From: Longitalea arenae
Lineage (GTDB): Bacteria; Bacteroidota; Bacteroidia; Chitinophagales; Chitinophagaceae
Length of the DNA stretch: 64,000 nucleotides
Assembly (NCBI RefSeq): GCF_016924755.1
Contig: NZ_JAFFJX010000002.1
Span: 806,001-870,000, forward strand
Reading direction: 5' to 3'
Shown here: piece after piece, positions 45,896-54,146 of the stretch
Layout: each line of letters begins with the position of its first letter
Position numbering within the stretch: the first letter of the stretch is position 1
Program-made: the position numbers and the translations under genes
Notes under the pieces: generated by a model
What the model was told of the DNA's origin: nothing
Database searches by the model: none
What the model saw: the letters and a program-made list of their open reading frames with translations, nothing else

Positions 45896-46639
45896 ATGAA
45901 GAAAACGATCCTAGTTTGCCAATTGCTTTTAATACTGACTGCTATCATCTCGCTTTCCTGTAAAGAAGACGATCCCCCGGCAAAAGACAGGGTGCTGGTA
46001 TTTTCAAAAACAGCTGGTTACCATCATCAATCGATCGATATAGGGGTGAAAACCATCCAGGAGCTGGGTGTGAAATATAAGTTTGCGGTAGATACCACTA
46101 CCGATTCCACGAAATTCGTAAGCAGCAACCTGAAGCAATATGCCGCCGTGATCTTTTTAAATACTACCGGCAATGTATTGGGTGATGAACAGCAGACGGC
46201 TTTTGAGCAATACATTAAGGGAGGTGGCGGTTTTGTGGGCGTGCATTCCGCAACAGATACCGAGTACGGATGGCCCTGGTATGGCAAACTGGTAGGCGCT
46301 TATTTTTTAAAACATCCCAAGATCCAGGAAGCTGTTTTGAACATCAGGGATCCGAAGCATATCGCCACCAGCCATTTACCCAATCCCTGGAAACGTACCG
46401 ATGAATGGTATAATTTCAAGGATATCCAGACTGACCTGCATGTACTTATCTCCATTGATGAAAATTCTTATGAAGGCGGCAGCAATGGCGCCCATCACCC
46501 CATGGCCTGGTATCACAACTATGATGGCGGCCGTGCATTTTATACTGCGTTAGGACATACAGAGGAATCCTATGCCGACCCTTTGTTCCAGCAGCATTTA
46601 TGGGGTGGTATTCAATACGCGATAGGAAAGAAGAAGTAA
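45896..46639 (+). CDS. ThuA-domain lipoprotein
   Basis: This 247-residue protein has a leader ending IISLSC, so it is lipid-anchored. The rest is a ThuA (trehalose-utilisation) domain with a glutamine-amidotransferase-like fold: VLVFSKTAGYHHQSID, AAVIFLNTTGNVL, YIKGGGGFVGVHSATDTEYGWPWYGKLVGA and MAWYHNYDGGRAFYTALGHTEESY. In Bacteroidota such proteins accompany carbohydrate-related dehydrogenases; the reaction is not settled. It stands alone and ends at a clear terminator. Confidence 0.9.
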   Translation: MKKTILVCQLLLILTAIISLSCKEDDPPAKDRVLVFSKTAGYHHQSIDIGVKTIQELGVKYKFAVDTTTDSTKFVSSNLKQYAAVIFLNTTGNVLGDEQQTAFEQYIKGGGGFVGVHSATDTEYGWPWYGKLVGAYFLKHPKIQEAVLNIRDPKHIATSHLPNPWKRTDEWYNFKDIQTDLHVLISIDENSYEGGSNGAHHPMAWYHNYDGGRAFYTALGHTEESYADPLFQQHLWGGIQYAIGKKK

Positions 46640-46665
46640 TTGATGGAACAATATTAAATATTTTC

Positions 46666-46690
46666 AGCCTTCCATTCGGGAGGCTTTTTT
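46666..46690 (+). terminator. Intrinsic terminator of the ThuA gene
   Basis: AGCCTTCC pairs with GGGAGGCT around ATTC, followed by six T. It lies between two convergent genes. Confidence 0.9.
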
Positions 46691-46715
46691 GTTAGCGGCA
46701 TACATGAAGGGGAAG

Positions 46716-49163
46716 TTATTGTCCTTTCTTCATTATCTCCTCATACACTTTTTCGGCGTTTTTGTAAGCAGCTTCGGCTGCGGTTCGTTCTGCTGCCCTG
46801 ATATTCCCCTGTTTCATTTTCCAACACTGCTGCACAGCCCGTTTACACCACTCCGCACTTTTTTTCAGCTGCACATGCTGCTTATTCACCGCCACAAATA
46901 CCGGATTTGTATGAGCGCTCGGATATATTCGCAACGCTACCCAGGCCGGTTTGCTGATAGTGTAATTAAAACTGAGATCTTTCCATTGACCATCAGCAAC
47001 TATTTCTGTTGTATCAACCGCTATCCCGTTCACGATGAATTCTACTGGCACTTTCCTCGATCTTCCAATCCGGGCGCGTTCAATATGCCAGTAAGGCTGC
47101 CGGTCGATGGGCCTATGTGCAATCGTAGCGCCATATTCATCCTGCTCCACCGGAAGCATGGCTGCGACTTTTGCCCGAACGGTCACCGACTGCTTGCCTG
47201 CCAGATGTAACTCACTGTTGCCTGTGCCGGCTTCAAGTCCATTCACTGAAAAATCAATAATATGCGCGTTGCCTTCCGATACGTATGACCGGCCTTCTTT
47301 TATCGCCTTTACATAACCGGCATAACTCAATACGCTGTCTGATTTAAAATAACTTCTGGCCATGCCTACTCTTTCATCATACACACAGGGAAAATCTGTT
47401 TCGCCGCTCAATCTGGTCCTGAAGCCGCAATTAAGGGTATGGTACCACATATTGAGTTCCCAGGGGGCAGGCGTATCACCGGCACTGTAAAAATCCAGCA
47501 GATTCTTCGTAACGGTTACAATATATTCATTGGCCCCGATGCCATCCATTTTCGGCGTAACATCGTTGGGGAGCGATGTGGTTGCCTGCATCGGCTGCAG
47601 GCCATTGCCCGAATGCGCATACCCGGTTATGGCGCCCTGCGAGCGGGCCCATTGTAAAACGGGTTGGGTCCAGCTGGGCCAATCTTCTATTTGCCGGGTG
47701 CCTGGGTAATCGTCTTCTTTCAGCTGCAGCAATACCACATGGCCGGCATGTGAAGAAGGAAAGCCGGATACTTCCACATCATAGCGCATTACATTGCCGG
47801 GCGTTGATAAAGTATCGGTAGTACCGGTGAAGAACTGCTTCTGATGATACCATCCGGGCCCCCATGCCAGTACTGCCGCAATGCCCAGATCTTCGCCCAG
47901 CACCTGCCGCCACATGTCGGGTGGTTTTACCCCTTCTTCCGGACTCTCGTAGTGACTGCACCCGGCTGCATGCACATGGTGGTCGGCGCTGTACCAGCCC
48001 AGCCGCGCCATATGCACCCACCTTTTCAACTGAAAGGAAAGTTGAATGGAATCAACCCCTTTAGGTATAGTAATTTCTTTGGTTTGCACCGTATACTCCG
48101 GACCGCGGGTAAAACTTACCATATACCTGCCCGGGGGCAGCAACACATGTTCCCCATCACGGCGATAGACCTGGGGTTGAAAGAAAAAATCCGGGTATTC
48201 GTCATAGGCGGCAACCCGCCGGGAGGGCAGGGGATAAATGCCTGTAAGCCTGGCCGGCACTTTGTACCCTGTAGCCGGCATCCAGGATTCCCAATACTCC
48301 AGCTGGGCGCTGGTGAAACGGTAATCGATGTCCGAGCGGTTGATGGCTGTAACCGAATCATCGACGATACGTTCAATACCATCGGAAAAAATAAAGGAAG
48401 CCATAGTGGAGGAACCGTCTTCGTCCTTCACCTGCAGCTTCACTTTTACGGAAGGAAGAATGTTGAATAAGACGCTGATCGTATTCCGGAAACCAATATC
48501 CTGGGTCCCCTGGCCGATATTAAATCCTATTTCTGCTTCGCGTTGACCGGCATCTTTACTGTACAATTGCACTACGGCATATTCAAGTAATAAACCCGAG
48601 AGCTGGGCCAGCAAAGGCCTGTTTTGATACATCTTGATCTCCAGGAAGCGGTTGGCTACCTGTCCGGCCGTCAACAGGTTCTTCTCCATGGCGCGCTGGT
48701 TAAAAGTAGATACATGCAGTACCGGTTCTGCATGAACGCTTTCTGCATTCAACCGGGCGGTAACGCCGGCTTCATTGTGCACTTTCACGAGGAAGCTCGT
48801 CCACCCATGTTGCATTAAACGCGCCATGGCCGGTCCCCTGGTCACTTTAACGCGCGCTTCGGGATTGATATTGACCATCGCAATACAATATGGGTCGAGC
48901 AAAGCTTGCAGTTGCCTGGCAACTTCCCTGGTCAGGGGCTTTTGCCGCAGTGCATTCAATTGTTTTATATCTGCCTGCGACAGCGAGCTGCCCAAAAATG
49001 TAAGCGCCTCGTTTAACCGTAAGGCTTGTGCCAGCAACGGCTGCGGTTCTACGCCCGTAACAAGGGGAAGTTCATCGCTCTTTACAGTGGGGGTGTGCTG
49101 TGCAAACAAAAAAGATGGCAGGCATAAAATAATGTATAAAGACAGGATGTGGTATTTCAGCAT
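46716..49163 (-). CDS. CehA/McbA-family PHP-type metallohydrolase
   Basis: This is an 815-residue secreted protein from the ATG at 49163, which gives a proper signal peptide (MLKYHILSLYIILCLPSFLFAQ); a start 36 codons upstream would not. The first half (about 30-400) is a beta-rich accessory region without known motifs. The PHP-like catalytic domain follows, with WYSADHHVHAAGCSHYESP (metal His pair), GYAHSGNG and a final DFPCVYDER segment. CehA/McbA relatives hydrolyse esters and carbamates, but most bacterial members are untested. An exported form suggests action on an external ester or phosphate compound. No operon partner is evident. Confidence 0.85.
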   Translation of the reverse strand: MLKYHILSLYIILCLPSFLFAQHTPTVKSDELPLVTGVEPQPLLAQALRLNEALTFLGSSLSQADIKQLNALRQKPLTREVARQLQALLDPYCIAMVNINPEARVKVTRGPAMARLMQHGWTSFLVKVHNEAGVTARLNAESVHAEPVLHVSTFNQRAMEKNLLTAGQVANRFLEIKMYQNRPLLAQLSGLLLEYAVVQLYSKDAGQREAEIGFNIGQGTQDIGFRNTISVLFNILPSVKVKLQVKDEDGSSTMASFIFSDGIERIVDDSVTAINRSDIDYRFTSAQLEYWESWMPATGYKVPARLTGIYPLPSRRVAAYDEYPDFFFQPQVYRRDGEHVLLPPGRYMVSFTRGPEYTVQTKEITIPKGVDSIQLSFQLKRWVHMARLGWYSADHHVHAAGCSHYESPEEGVKPPDMWRQVLGEDLGIAAVLAWGPGWYHQKQFFTGTTDTLSTPGNVMRYDVEVSGFPSSHAGHVVLLQLKEDDYPGTRQIEDWPSWTQPVLQWARSQGAITGYAHSGNGLQPMQATTSLPNDVTPKMDGIGANEYIVTVTKNLLDFYSAGDTPAPWELNMWYHTLNCGFRTRLSGETDFPCVYDERVGMARSYFKSDSVLSYAGYVKAIKEGRSYVSEGNAHIIDFSVNGLEAGTGNSELHLAGKQSVTVRAKVAAMLPVEQDEYGATIAHRPIDRQPYWHIERARIGRSRKVPVEFIVNGIAVDTTEIVADGQWKDLSFNYTISKPAWVALRIYPSAHTNPVFVAVNKQHVQLKKSAEWCKRAVQQCWKMKQGNIRAAERTAAEAAYKNAEKVYEEIMKKGQ

Positions 49164-49270
49164 GGCAACCCTTTTACGAATGATCAAATCGTTAACTGCA
49201 AAGGGATACGGAGGCTGTTGTAAGCCACAAAAGTAGGGAATTGGGATGTTTGCCGGAGAGACCACACCCA

Positions 49271-50053
49271 TTATCCCATCCCGATCACCTTCGCCGCGCC
49301 AACATATTTTACCGGTTCAATATTGTTGCGCTGCATGGTGCCAAAGGCAATGCCCAGGCCAACCAGCGTGCTGCAGGAACCGTGTGCTGTGTCGGGTTTT
49401 ACCGTCAGTTGACTGGCTGCAGCAGGGTCGTTCACGGGCAACCACCCTGTATTCGTGATCTCGGGCCCATACCACTGATCTCCTTCAGTTCTGTACCTGG
49501 TACCAGTGAAAAACAGATCGGGCACTGGTCCTGCCACTGCAGTAAACTGGTACCAGTTATAATTACCCGGCACTATAAAATTGATACCTGGTATTAAAGC
49601 AGGGATATCAATAGTCACCAACCCTTTTTCTTTTTGCATTCGACATGATACAGGCGTTCTTACGATGGATTCAAATAAATACCGCCGGTTTAATGTAAAC
49701 CCTTCCAGTAACCGGGGCTCCTTCGAGATCAAAATATGCCGCTTTCCCAAATCGCTTTCATGATCCATTTCCTGTATGGGTTTCAGCAACGCATTTAATG
49801 GACCGGTTATATTATAATCAGCCAGGAAAAGCAGGGGTGACAAGATATCTTTTATATGCCGCACCGCTTTAGCCCTGCCGCCAAATTCATTGTTATTGCG
49901 GCGGGTGTTCGCAAAGGCTGAAGAATGCTTCACCTGCTTTCTGGAAGGGCCCCCTTTTTTGCGCACAACGATCTTGTTTGTACCACGCATTTTGTAAAAG
50001 CTGAGGTTCTGCAGGGAACCTGTAATCTGTATTGTACCATCTAACAGTGCCAT
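49271..50053 (-). CDS. Conserved Bacteroidota protein of unknown function
   Basis: This 260-residue protein has no signal peptide. The N-terminus (MALLDGTIQITGSLQNLSFYKMRGTNKIVVRKKGGPS) and the basic NTRRNNNEFGGRAKAVR stretch (residues about 48-64) are familiar from multi-copy hypothetical proteins in Chitinophagaceae. The second half (about 140-260) is beta-rich and Gly/Pro-containing and could form a small domain, perhaps carbohydrate-binding or structural. I do not recognise a catalytic motif and have no functional assignment. It is monocistronic with a complex palindromic region upstream. Confidence 0.75.
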   Translation of the reverse strand: MALLDGTIQITGSLQNLSFYKMRGTNKIVVRKKGGPSRKQVKHSSAFANTRRNNNEFGGRAKAVRHIKDILSPLLFLADYNITGPLNALLKPIQEMDHESDLGKRHILISKEPRLLEGFTLNRRYLFESIVRTPVSCRMQKEKGLVTIDIPALIPGINFIVPGNYNWYQFTAVAGPVPDLFFTGTRYRTEGDQWYGPEITNTGWLPVNDPAAASQLTVKPDTAHGSCSTLVGLGIAFGTMQRNNIEPVKYVGAAKVIGMG

Positions 50054-50153
50054 GTGTACGGGTTTATTGTGAATGAAATTGGGTTTGCGATAGCAACAGG
50101 GACAACTCTCACGTATTATAGAAACAACTAAATAGTATAATTGTACTAAAGCG

Positions 50154-50233
50154 GAGATATGCCGGACTTAAAAAAAGGCGAGATAACAGCGGGACAAGTC
50201 CGGGATATCTCGGGGATATCTCCGGGATATCCT
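50154..50233. repeat. Inverted repeat with iterated GGGATATC units
   Basis: GAGATATGCCGGACTT (50154-50169) pairs with AAGTCCGGGATATCTC (50196-50211) at 15 of 16 positions. The right arm continues as two further GGGATATC-containing units of 11-12 bases to about 50233. Confidence 0.8.
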
Positions 50234-50507
50234 GATTTCTCGTATCAAAACAAACAGGGGTTGCTGCGAAGGAAAGGCCTGGTGAACCCTGAGTGCCCGC
50301 GATAATCACTTCCACTCTTGCTGACATAAAAAATTAACAATATATTACAGCCCAAACCAGCCATTGCTAACCAACCTATAACCCTGCTGTAAAGGCCTGA
50401 CCTTTCGGGCAATTAAGACCTGGAAAACGACATACATAACTGAGTTTATTCACATTATACCGGATAGCGGTGGTAAAACACAAACTACAGAACTGAAGCG
50501 AATTGCT

Positions 50508-50515
50508 TATTTTTG
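50508..50515 (+). promoter_or_regulatory. Candidate -7 box for ftsE
   Basis: TATTTTTG fits TAnnTTTG and lies 20 bases before the ftsE ATG. No clear TTG -33 element was found at the expected distance. Confidence 0.4.
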
Positions 50516-50535
50516 TTTCAACTTAACGGATCAGT

Positions 50536-51225
50536 ATGCAGGAGAATATTATTGACTTACGGCACGTAAACATCTATCAGGGGAATAATCTTGTTTTACA
50601 GGATGTAAATTTCAAAGTTCAGAAAGGGGAGTTCGTGTACCTGGTTGGAAAGACCGGCACCGGTAAATCGAGCCTGTTAAAGACCATGTATGGCGACCTG
50701 CGCCTGAAAGAAGGGGATGGTACTGTCGTTGGCTTTAACCTGCGCGAGATGGACTGGAAAAAAGTGCCTTTCCTTCGCCGGAACCTGGGCGTGGTGTTCC
50801 AGGATTTTCAGCTGCTGACCGACCGTAACGTGAACGATAACCTGCGTTTTGTACTTCGGGCCACCGGCTGGAAGGACGAAAAGCTGATGGATGAAAAGAT
50901 CATCGATGTGCTGGATAAGGTAGGCCTGAAAGCCAAAGGCTTTAAAATGCCTTTCGAGCTGAGCGGCGGCGAACAACAACGCGTTGATATTGCCCGCGCC
51001 CTGCTCAATTCGCCCAAACTGATCCTGGCCGATGAGCCCACCGGGAACCTCGACCCCGAAACTTCCGATGAGATCATGCAGCTGCTATTCCATATCTCAC
51101 GCGATTATGGTACTGCTATTGTAATGGCTACCCACGACTATATCGTTATCAACAAATACCCGGCCCGTACCGTACGTACCGAAAGAGGCCGGGTGATCGA
51201 TAACGCTAAAATATCCATTGAATAA
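50536..51225 (+). CDS. ftsE: Cell-division ATP-binding protein FtsE
   Basis: This 229-residue ABC ATPase has Walker [13 protein letters not shown] (about 37-48), Q-loop VVFQDFQLL (about 92-100), signature LSGGEQQR (about 140-147), Walker [15 protein letters not shown] and the His switch in MATHDY. With FtsX it forms the FtsEX complex, which activates peptidoglycan hydrolases at the division site. ftsX is not in the window. The 3' end overlaps the convergent glycosyltransferase gene by 20 bases. Confidence 0.9.
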   Translation: MQENIIDLRHVNIYQGNNLVLQDVNFKVQKGEFVYLVGKTGTGKSSLLKTMYGDLRLKEGDGTVVGFNLREMDWKKVPFLRRNLGVVFQDFQLLTDRNVNDNLRFVLRATGWKDEKLMDEKIIDVLDKVGLKAKGFKMPFELSGGEQQRVDIARALLNSPKLILADEPTGNLDPETSDEIMQLLFHISRDYGTAIVMATHDYIVINKYPARTVRTERGRVIDNAKISIE

Positions 51226-52327
51226 GCCGCTGGGCATTGCGCTTATTATCGAATGTAGACAGCAATAATGTGTTCCGCAGGCGGATCTCTTCTTCTGCAA
51301 ATGGCTGCCGGTACAACTGTACTACCAGGCTCTTAAAAGCATTGGCATTCGCCCCGATATGGCAGGCCGGTTCCAGCCCGGTGCTTTGAACCGTAGCTTC
51401 ATTCACCAGGCAATGCCGCCCGTTAAAGAGGGCATTCAGCAGTTTCAGCTTTACCCCCGTTACATTGAAGGATGGAAGGATGTTTATCTGCGCCTTGCCG
51501 ATCATGTCCTGCATTTCCTGTTCAGACGGATCAGCCACCAGGCAGGTGTTCCGGTGATTATTGGCAATACGTTGTAATCTTTGCGAAGGCGCCTTTCCGG
51601 CAATTACCAGTGGCACCTTCAGATCATTGAACACTTTTTCCATTAACCAGATGGCCGCGCGCTCGTTTTCGATGACCGACAAATTCCCATGGTATAAACA
51701 AAAGCAACCCACCCCTTCGGGCGCCGATACCTGGGTATAGGGTAAGAATACCGGCAGCGTGGCCACTTTTTCCGCCCCAAATTCCTTGCGATAAACATTG
51801 GTATCCTGGTCAGATACAGCCAGCACCAGTCCTTTATTGGCAATGGCTTTTTCGTACTGTTTCAGCAGCCTGCTTTCGTTCAGGTAATACATTTTTTTAA
51901 ACAAAGAATGGCTGGCATGGAACAACTGCTTATAATATTTATACTCCACGTTATGCAGCCGCAGAATGATCTTGCGGTTATTGAAACGCTCATCGTGCAA
52001 CAGATAGGTACAGTGTACGCCTTCCAGTAATATGGGATAGCTATCCTTCAGTAGTCTTTCCTCCAGTTGAGCGTTGGTGCGGGAAGCTACGATATAAGGC
52101 AATTTATGCGAGAAACCCTTGTGGCCGCATTGCCGCGGATAGTACCGTACTTCCGCACAATACTGTTCCAGTTCGGGTTGTTGTGGACGTTTGTGTTCAA
52201 AACAATGTAAATGGATACGGATGCCTTGCTGATAAAGGGCTACCAATTTATAAAAAAGATCAAAATAGCCGCCATGATCAACAGGGTAGGGTACGTCGAA
52301 TGAGATAATATGTAAATGTTTTTCCAC
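51206..52327 (-). CDS. Glycosyltransferase (GT4-like fold)
   Basis: This 373-residue protein starts at a GTG (52327); no nearby ATG fits. The N-terminal Rossmann half begins HIISFDVPYPVDHGGYFDLFYKL, as in transferases that act on polysaccharide or lipid carriers, and residues about 200-310 hold the nucleotide-sugar half (CFCLYHGNLSVIENERAAIWL, then LVIAGKAPS and a later INILPSFNVTGVKLKLLNAL). It is the second of a pair of glycosyltransferase genes separated by three bases, so translational coupling is likely. The sugar product, perhaps part of a surface glycan, cannot be told. Confidence 0.85.
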   Translation of the reverse strand: MEKHLHIISFDVPYPVDHGGYFDLFYKLVALYQQGIRIHLHCFEHKRPQQPELEQYCAEVRYYPRQCGHKGFSHKLPYIVASRTNAQLEERLLKDSYPILLEGVHCTYLLHDERFNNRKIILRLHNVEYKYYKQLFHASHSLFKKMYYLNESRLLKQYEKAIANKGLVLAVSDQDTNVYRKEFGAEKVATLPVFLPYTQVSAPEGVGCFCLYHGNLSVIENERAAIWLMEKVFNDLKVPLVIAGKAPSQRLQRIANNHRNTCLVADPSEQEMQDMIGKAQINILPSFNVTGVKLKLLNALFNGRHCLVNEATVQSTGLEPACHIGANANAFKSLVVQLYRQPFAEEEIRLRNTLLLSTFDNKRNAQRLIQWIF

Positions 52328-52330
52328 TGG

Positions 52331-53416
52331 CTAGAATATGTTTTTATAGAACTCCAATAGCTTTTTTTCTTCCTGCTGCCAGTTAATGGCTTCTCTTGCC
52401 TGTAAACAATTTTGTTGCAAACGGTTATACAATTTTTTGTTATTTAATAATTCATTCAGCCCCCCGGCTATTGTTTCGGGGCGCAGGTCTTTTATTAGAA
52501 CAGCCACATCGTGCTGATTGTTTATTTCCTGGTAAGCCGGGTAATCAACACACAATTGGGGTAGCCCGGCATGCAGGTAGTCAAAGAAGCGGTTTCCCAG
52601 CGAATGGTAATTGTTCAAACCATTGTTTTCGAACAGCGTTACCCCTGCCCAGGCCTGCAGGGTATACTGCCGCAATTCCGCGGGCAGGATTTTTCCTTTA
52701 AAGATCACTTTACCGGTAAGTCCATGCTCCTTTACCAGTTCCCGGGCGGCCTGCATAAAATTTCCGTCACCACAGATCACCAGGCGGGCATTTACCTGTT
52801 TCATAGCGGGTATCAGGGTCTCAAAACTACGGCCTTCGTTCACGGCTCCCTGGTAAATAATATAACGCTCGGGTTTATCGGGTATCGTAATGGGATACAA
52901 AACGGGCACATTCCGCACCACGGCATACTGTACCTGATACAAGCGGTAAAATTCCCGGGCAATGGCGTCATTGACGGTATAGCCGTATTTAAATTTTGGT
53001 ACGGTATATTGCTCTACCTTTTTCCAGATCCGGTATACCGCCGGGCGGGTGACCACTTCTTTCATTTCGCAGAACAATTCATGCGCATCGTATACCCGGG
53101 GCACTGCTTTCAGCTTTGAGATAAAATAAAAGGGAAGGATCGTGTCCAGGTCAATAGCGCAAACCGCATCGGCCTTTTTAAATAATAAGTAGAGGAAGAG
53201 GCGCAGATTGTATTCCAGGTAGCTGATCTTGCCGGTCCTGAAGAAGCAAAACAGCCTTTTTTGCTGAAAGGGCCGCGGCACGAGGGCAGGGGATGCAGCC
53301 CATCGCCGTCCGATGAGGCTTACCCGGTAACCAGCTTCGGCCAGGGATGTACAGATGCGTATCATCCGCTGGTCGTAGTTCAGGTCGTTGGTGACGGCGA
53401 AAACGAGGTGTTTCAT
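52331..53416 (-). CDS. Glycosyltransferase family 4
   Basis: This 361-residue protein starts at the ATG at 53416 (MKHLVFAVTNDLNYDQRMIR), with six fewer residues than the longest frame. It has the GT-B two-domain form: AEAGYRVSLIGRRW near the N-terminus, AVCAIDLDTILPFYFISKLK and VYDAHELFCE in the first domain, then YIIYQGAVNEGRSFETLIPAM, RLVICGDGNF, VIFKGKILP and the donor-binding ENNGLNNYHSLGNRFFDYLHAGLPQ. Together with the downstream transferase it probably builds an extracellular or lipid-linked glycan. A family A heptad element lies just upstream. Confidence 0.9.
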   Translation of the reverse strand: MKHLVFAVTNDLNYDQRMIRICTSLAEAGYRVSLIGRRWAASPALVPRPFQQKRLFCFFRTGKISYLEYNLRLFLYLLFKKADAVCAIDLDTILPFYFISKLKAVPRVYDAHELFCEMKEVVTRPAVYRIWKKVEQYTVPKFKYGYTVNDAIAREFYRLYQVQYAVVRNVPVLYPITIPDKPERYIIYQGAVNEGRSFETLIPAMKQVNARLVICGDGNFMQAARELVKEHGLTGKVIFKGKILPAELRQYTLQAWAGVTLFENNGLNNYHSLGNRFFDYLHAGLPQLCVDYPAYQEINNQHDVAVLIKDLRPETIAGGLNELLNNKKLYNRLQQNCLQAREAINWQQEEKKLLEFYKNIF

Positions 53417-53475
53417 ACGGTTTGAGAACGGCAATGATATATAAATGTTTGCAAATCACTAAATTTATCTGTCAC

Positions 53476-53574
53476 CAATTACCAGTTACCAGTTGCCGGT
53501 TGCCGGCGCTGCCATGCAGGCAGCTTGATTATAGGCGGAGAGGTCGAATCCTGGGCCCCGGAAACCGGTGACGG
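53476..53574. repeat. Paired heptad repeat, family A (right arm decayed)
   Basis: Left arm 53476-53503: CAATTAC, CAGTTAC, CAGTTGC, CGGTTGC. Right arm: GAAACCG and GTGACGG (53561-53574), after which the phase is lost. The loop is 57 bases and ends GGGCCCCG, like the copy at 12007-12106. Confidence 0.82.
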
Positions 53575-53643
53575 TTCCCGCCGCAAAATAGTGTTTTTAA
53601 AAAAAATATCCCCATCCTATCCACTCAAATAGAATTTATTATA

Positions 53644-53651
53644 TACCTTTG
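53644..53651 (+). promoter_or_regulatory. Candidate -7 box for rpsO
   Basis: TACCTTTG fits the TAnnTTTG consensus 47 bases before the rpsO ATG. No convincing -33 motif is visible. Confidence 0.5.
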
Positions 53652-53698
53652 CCGGCAAATTAAGAAGAAAATTTTTGGATGTCTTTAAACAAATTGAG

Positions 53699-53971
53699 AT
53701 GCCTTATTTAACAAAAGAGAAAGTTTCAAGCATTTTTGCACAATACGGTGGCGATGCTAAAAACACAGGGTCCGTAGAGGGACAAATCGCGTTGCTGACA
53801 GAACGCATCAACAGTATTTCTTTACACCTTCAACAGAACAAGAAGGATTTCTCTACTCACCGCGGTCTGATGACAATGGTGGGCCAGCGCAAACGCCTTC
53901 TGAACTACTTAAGCAAACATAACCTGCAAGGTTACCGCGCTTTAATTGAAAAACTTGGCATCAGAAAATAA
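53699..53971 (+). CDS. rpsO: 30S ribosomal protein S15
   Basis: S15 binds 16S rRNA early in small-subunit assembly. The ATG at 53699 (MPYLTKEKVSSIF) gives 90 residues, the usual length; an upstream ATG adding eight residues is rejected. Visible signatures are GSVEGQIALLTERI (about 27-40) and LHLQQNKKDFSTHRGLMTMVGQRKRLLNYL (about 43-72), the core rRNA-binding helices. It is followed by a perfect 16-bp terminator and then pnp, the same order as in many bacteria. Confidence 0.97.
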   Translation: MPYLTKEKVSSIFAQYGGDAKNTGSVEGQIALLTERINSISLHLQQNKKDFSTHRGLMTMVGQRKRLLNYLSKHNLQGYRALIEKLGIRK

Positions 53972-53986
53972 GTGTATATAATAATA

Positions 53987-54030
53987 AACAACTATTCCCA
54001 ACTGAACGTCGGTTGGGAATAGTTGTTTTT
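53987..54030 (+). terminator. Intrinsic terminator between rpsO and pnp
   Basis: A 16-base arm, AACAACTATTCCCAAC, pairs perfectly with GTTGGGAATAGTTGTT, then a T run. In other bacteria, hairpins at this position are processed to control rpsO and pnp stability. Confidence 0.93.
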
Positions 54031-54146
54031 GCTATACTTTTTTTTCTGAACTTGTTGCTTTAATAACCTGGTCGCTGATGAATCTCCGGCTCTACATCCC
54101 ACCTATGCCGAAGGATATCAGCTGCCATAAACTACAATTTTAGAAT

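Larger units (their letters stand above)
50054..50535. other. Divergent intergenic region with palindromes
   Basis: This 482-base gap lies between the unknown 260-residue protein and ftsE. It holds a near-palindrome TAGTATAATTGTACTA at about 50133-50148, the inverted repeat at 50154-50233, and a candidate ftsE promoter box at 50508-50515. No gene is supported; the open frame at 50109-50327 merely translates the repeats. Confidence 0.5.

Noticed and set aside
50109-50327. 72-codon minus-strand frame
   Set aside because: It mainly translates the GGGATATC repeats and shows no protein-like pattern.
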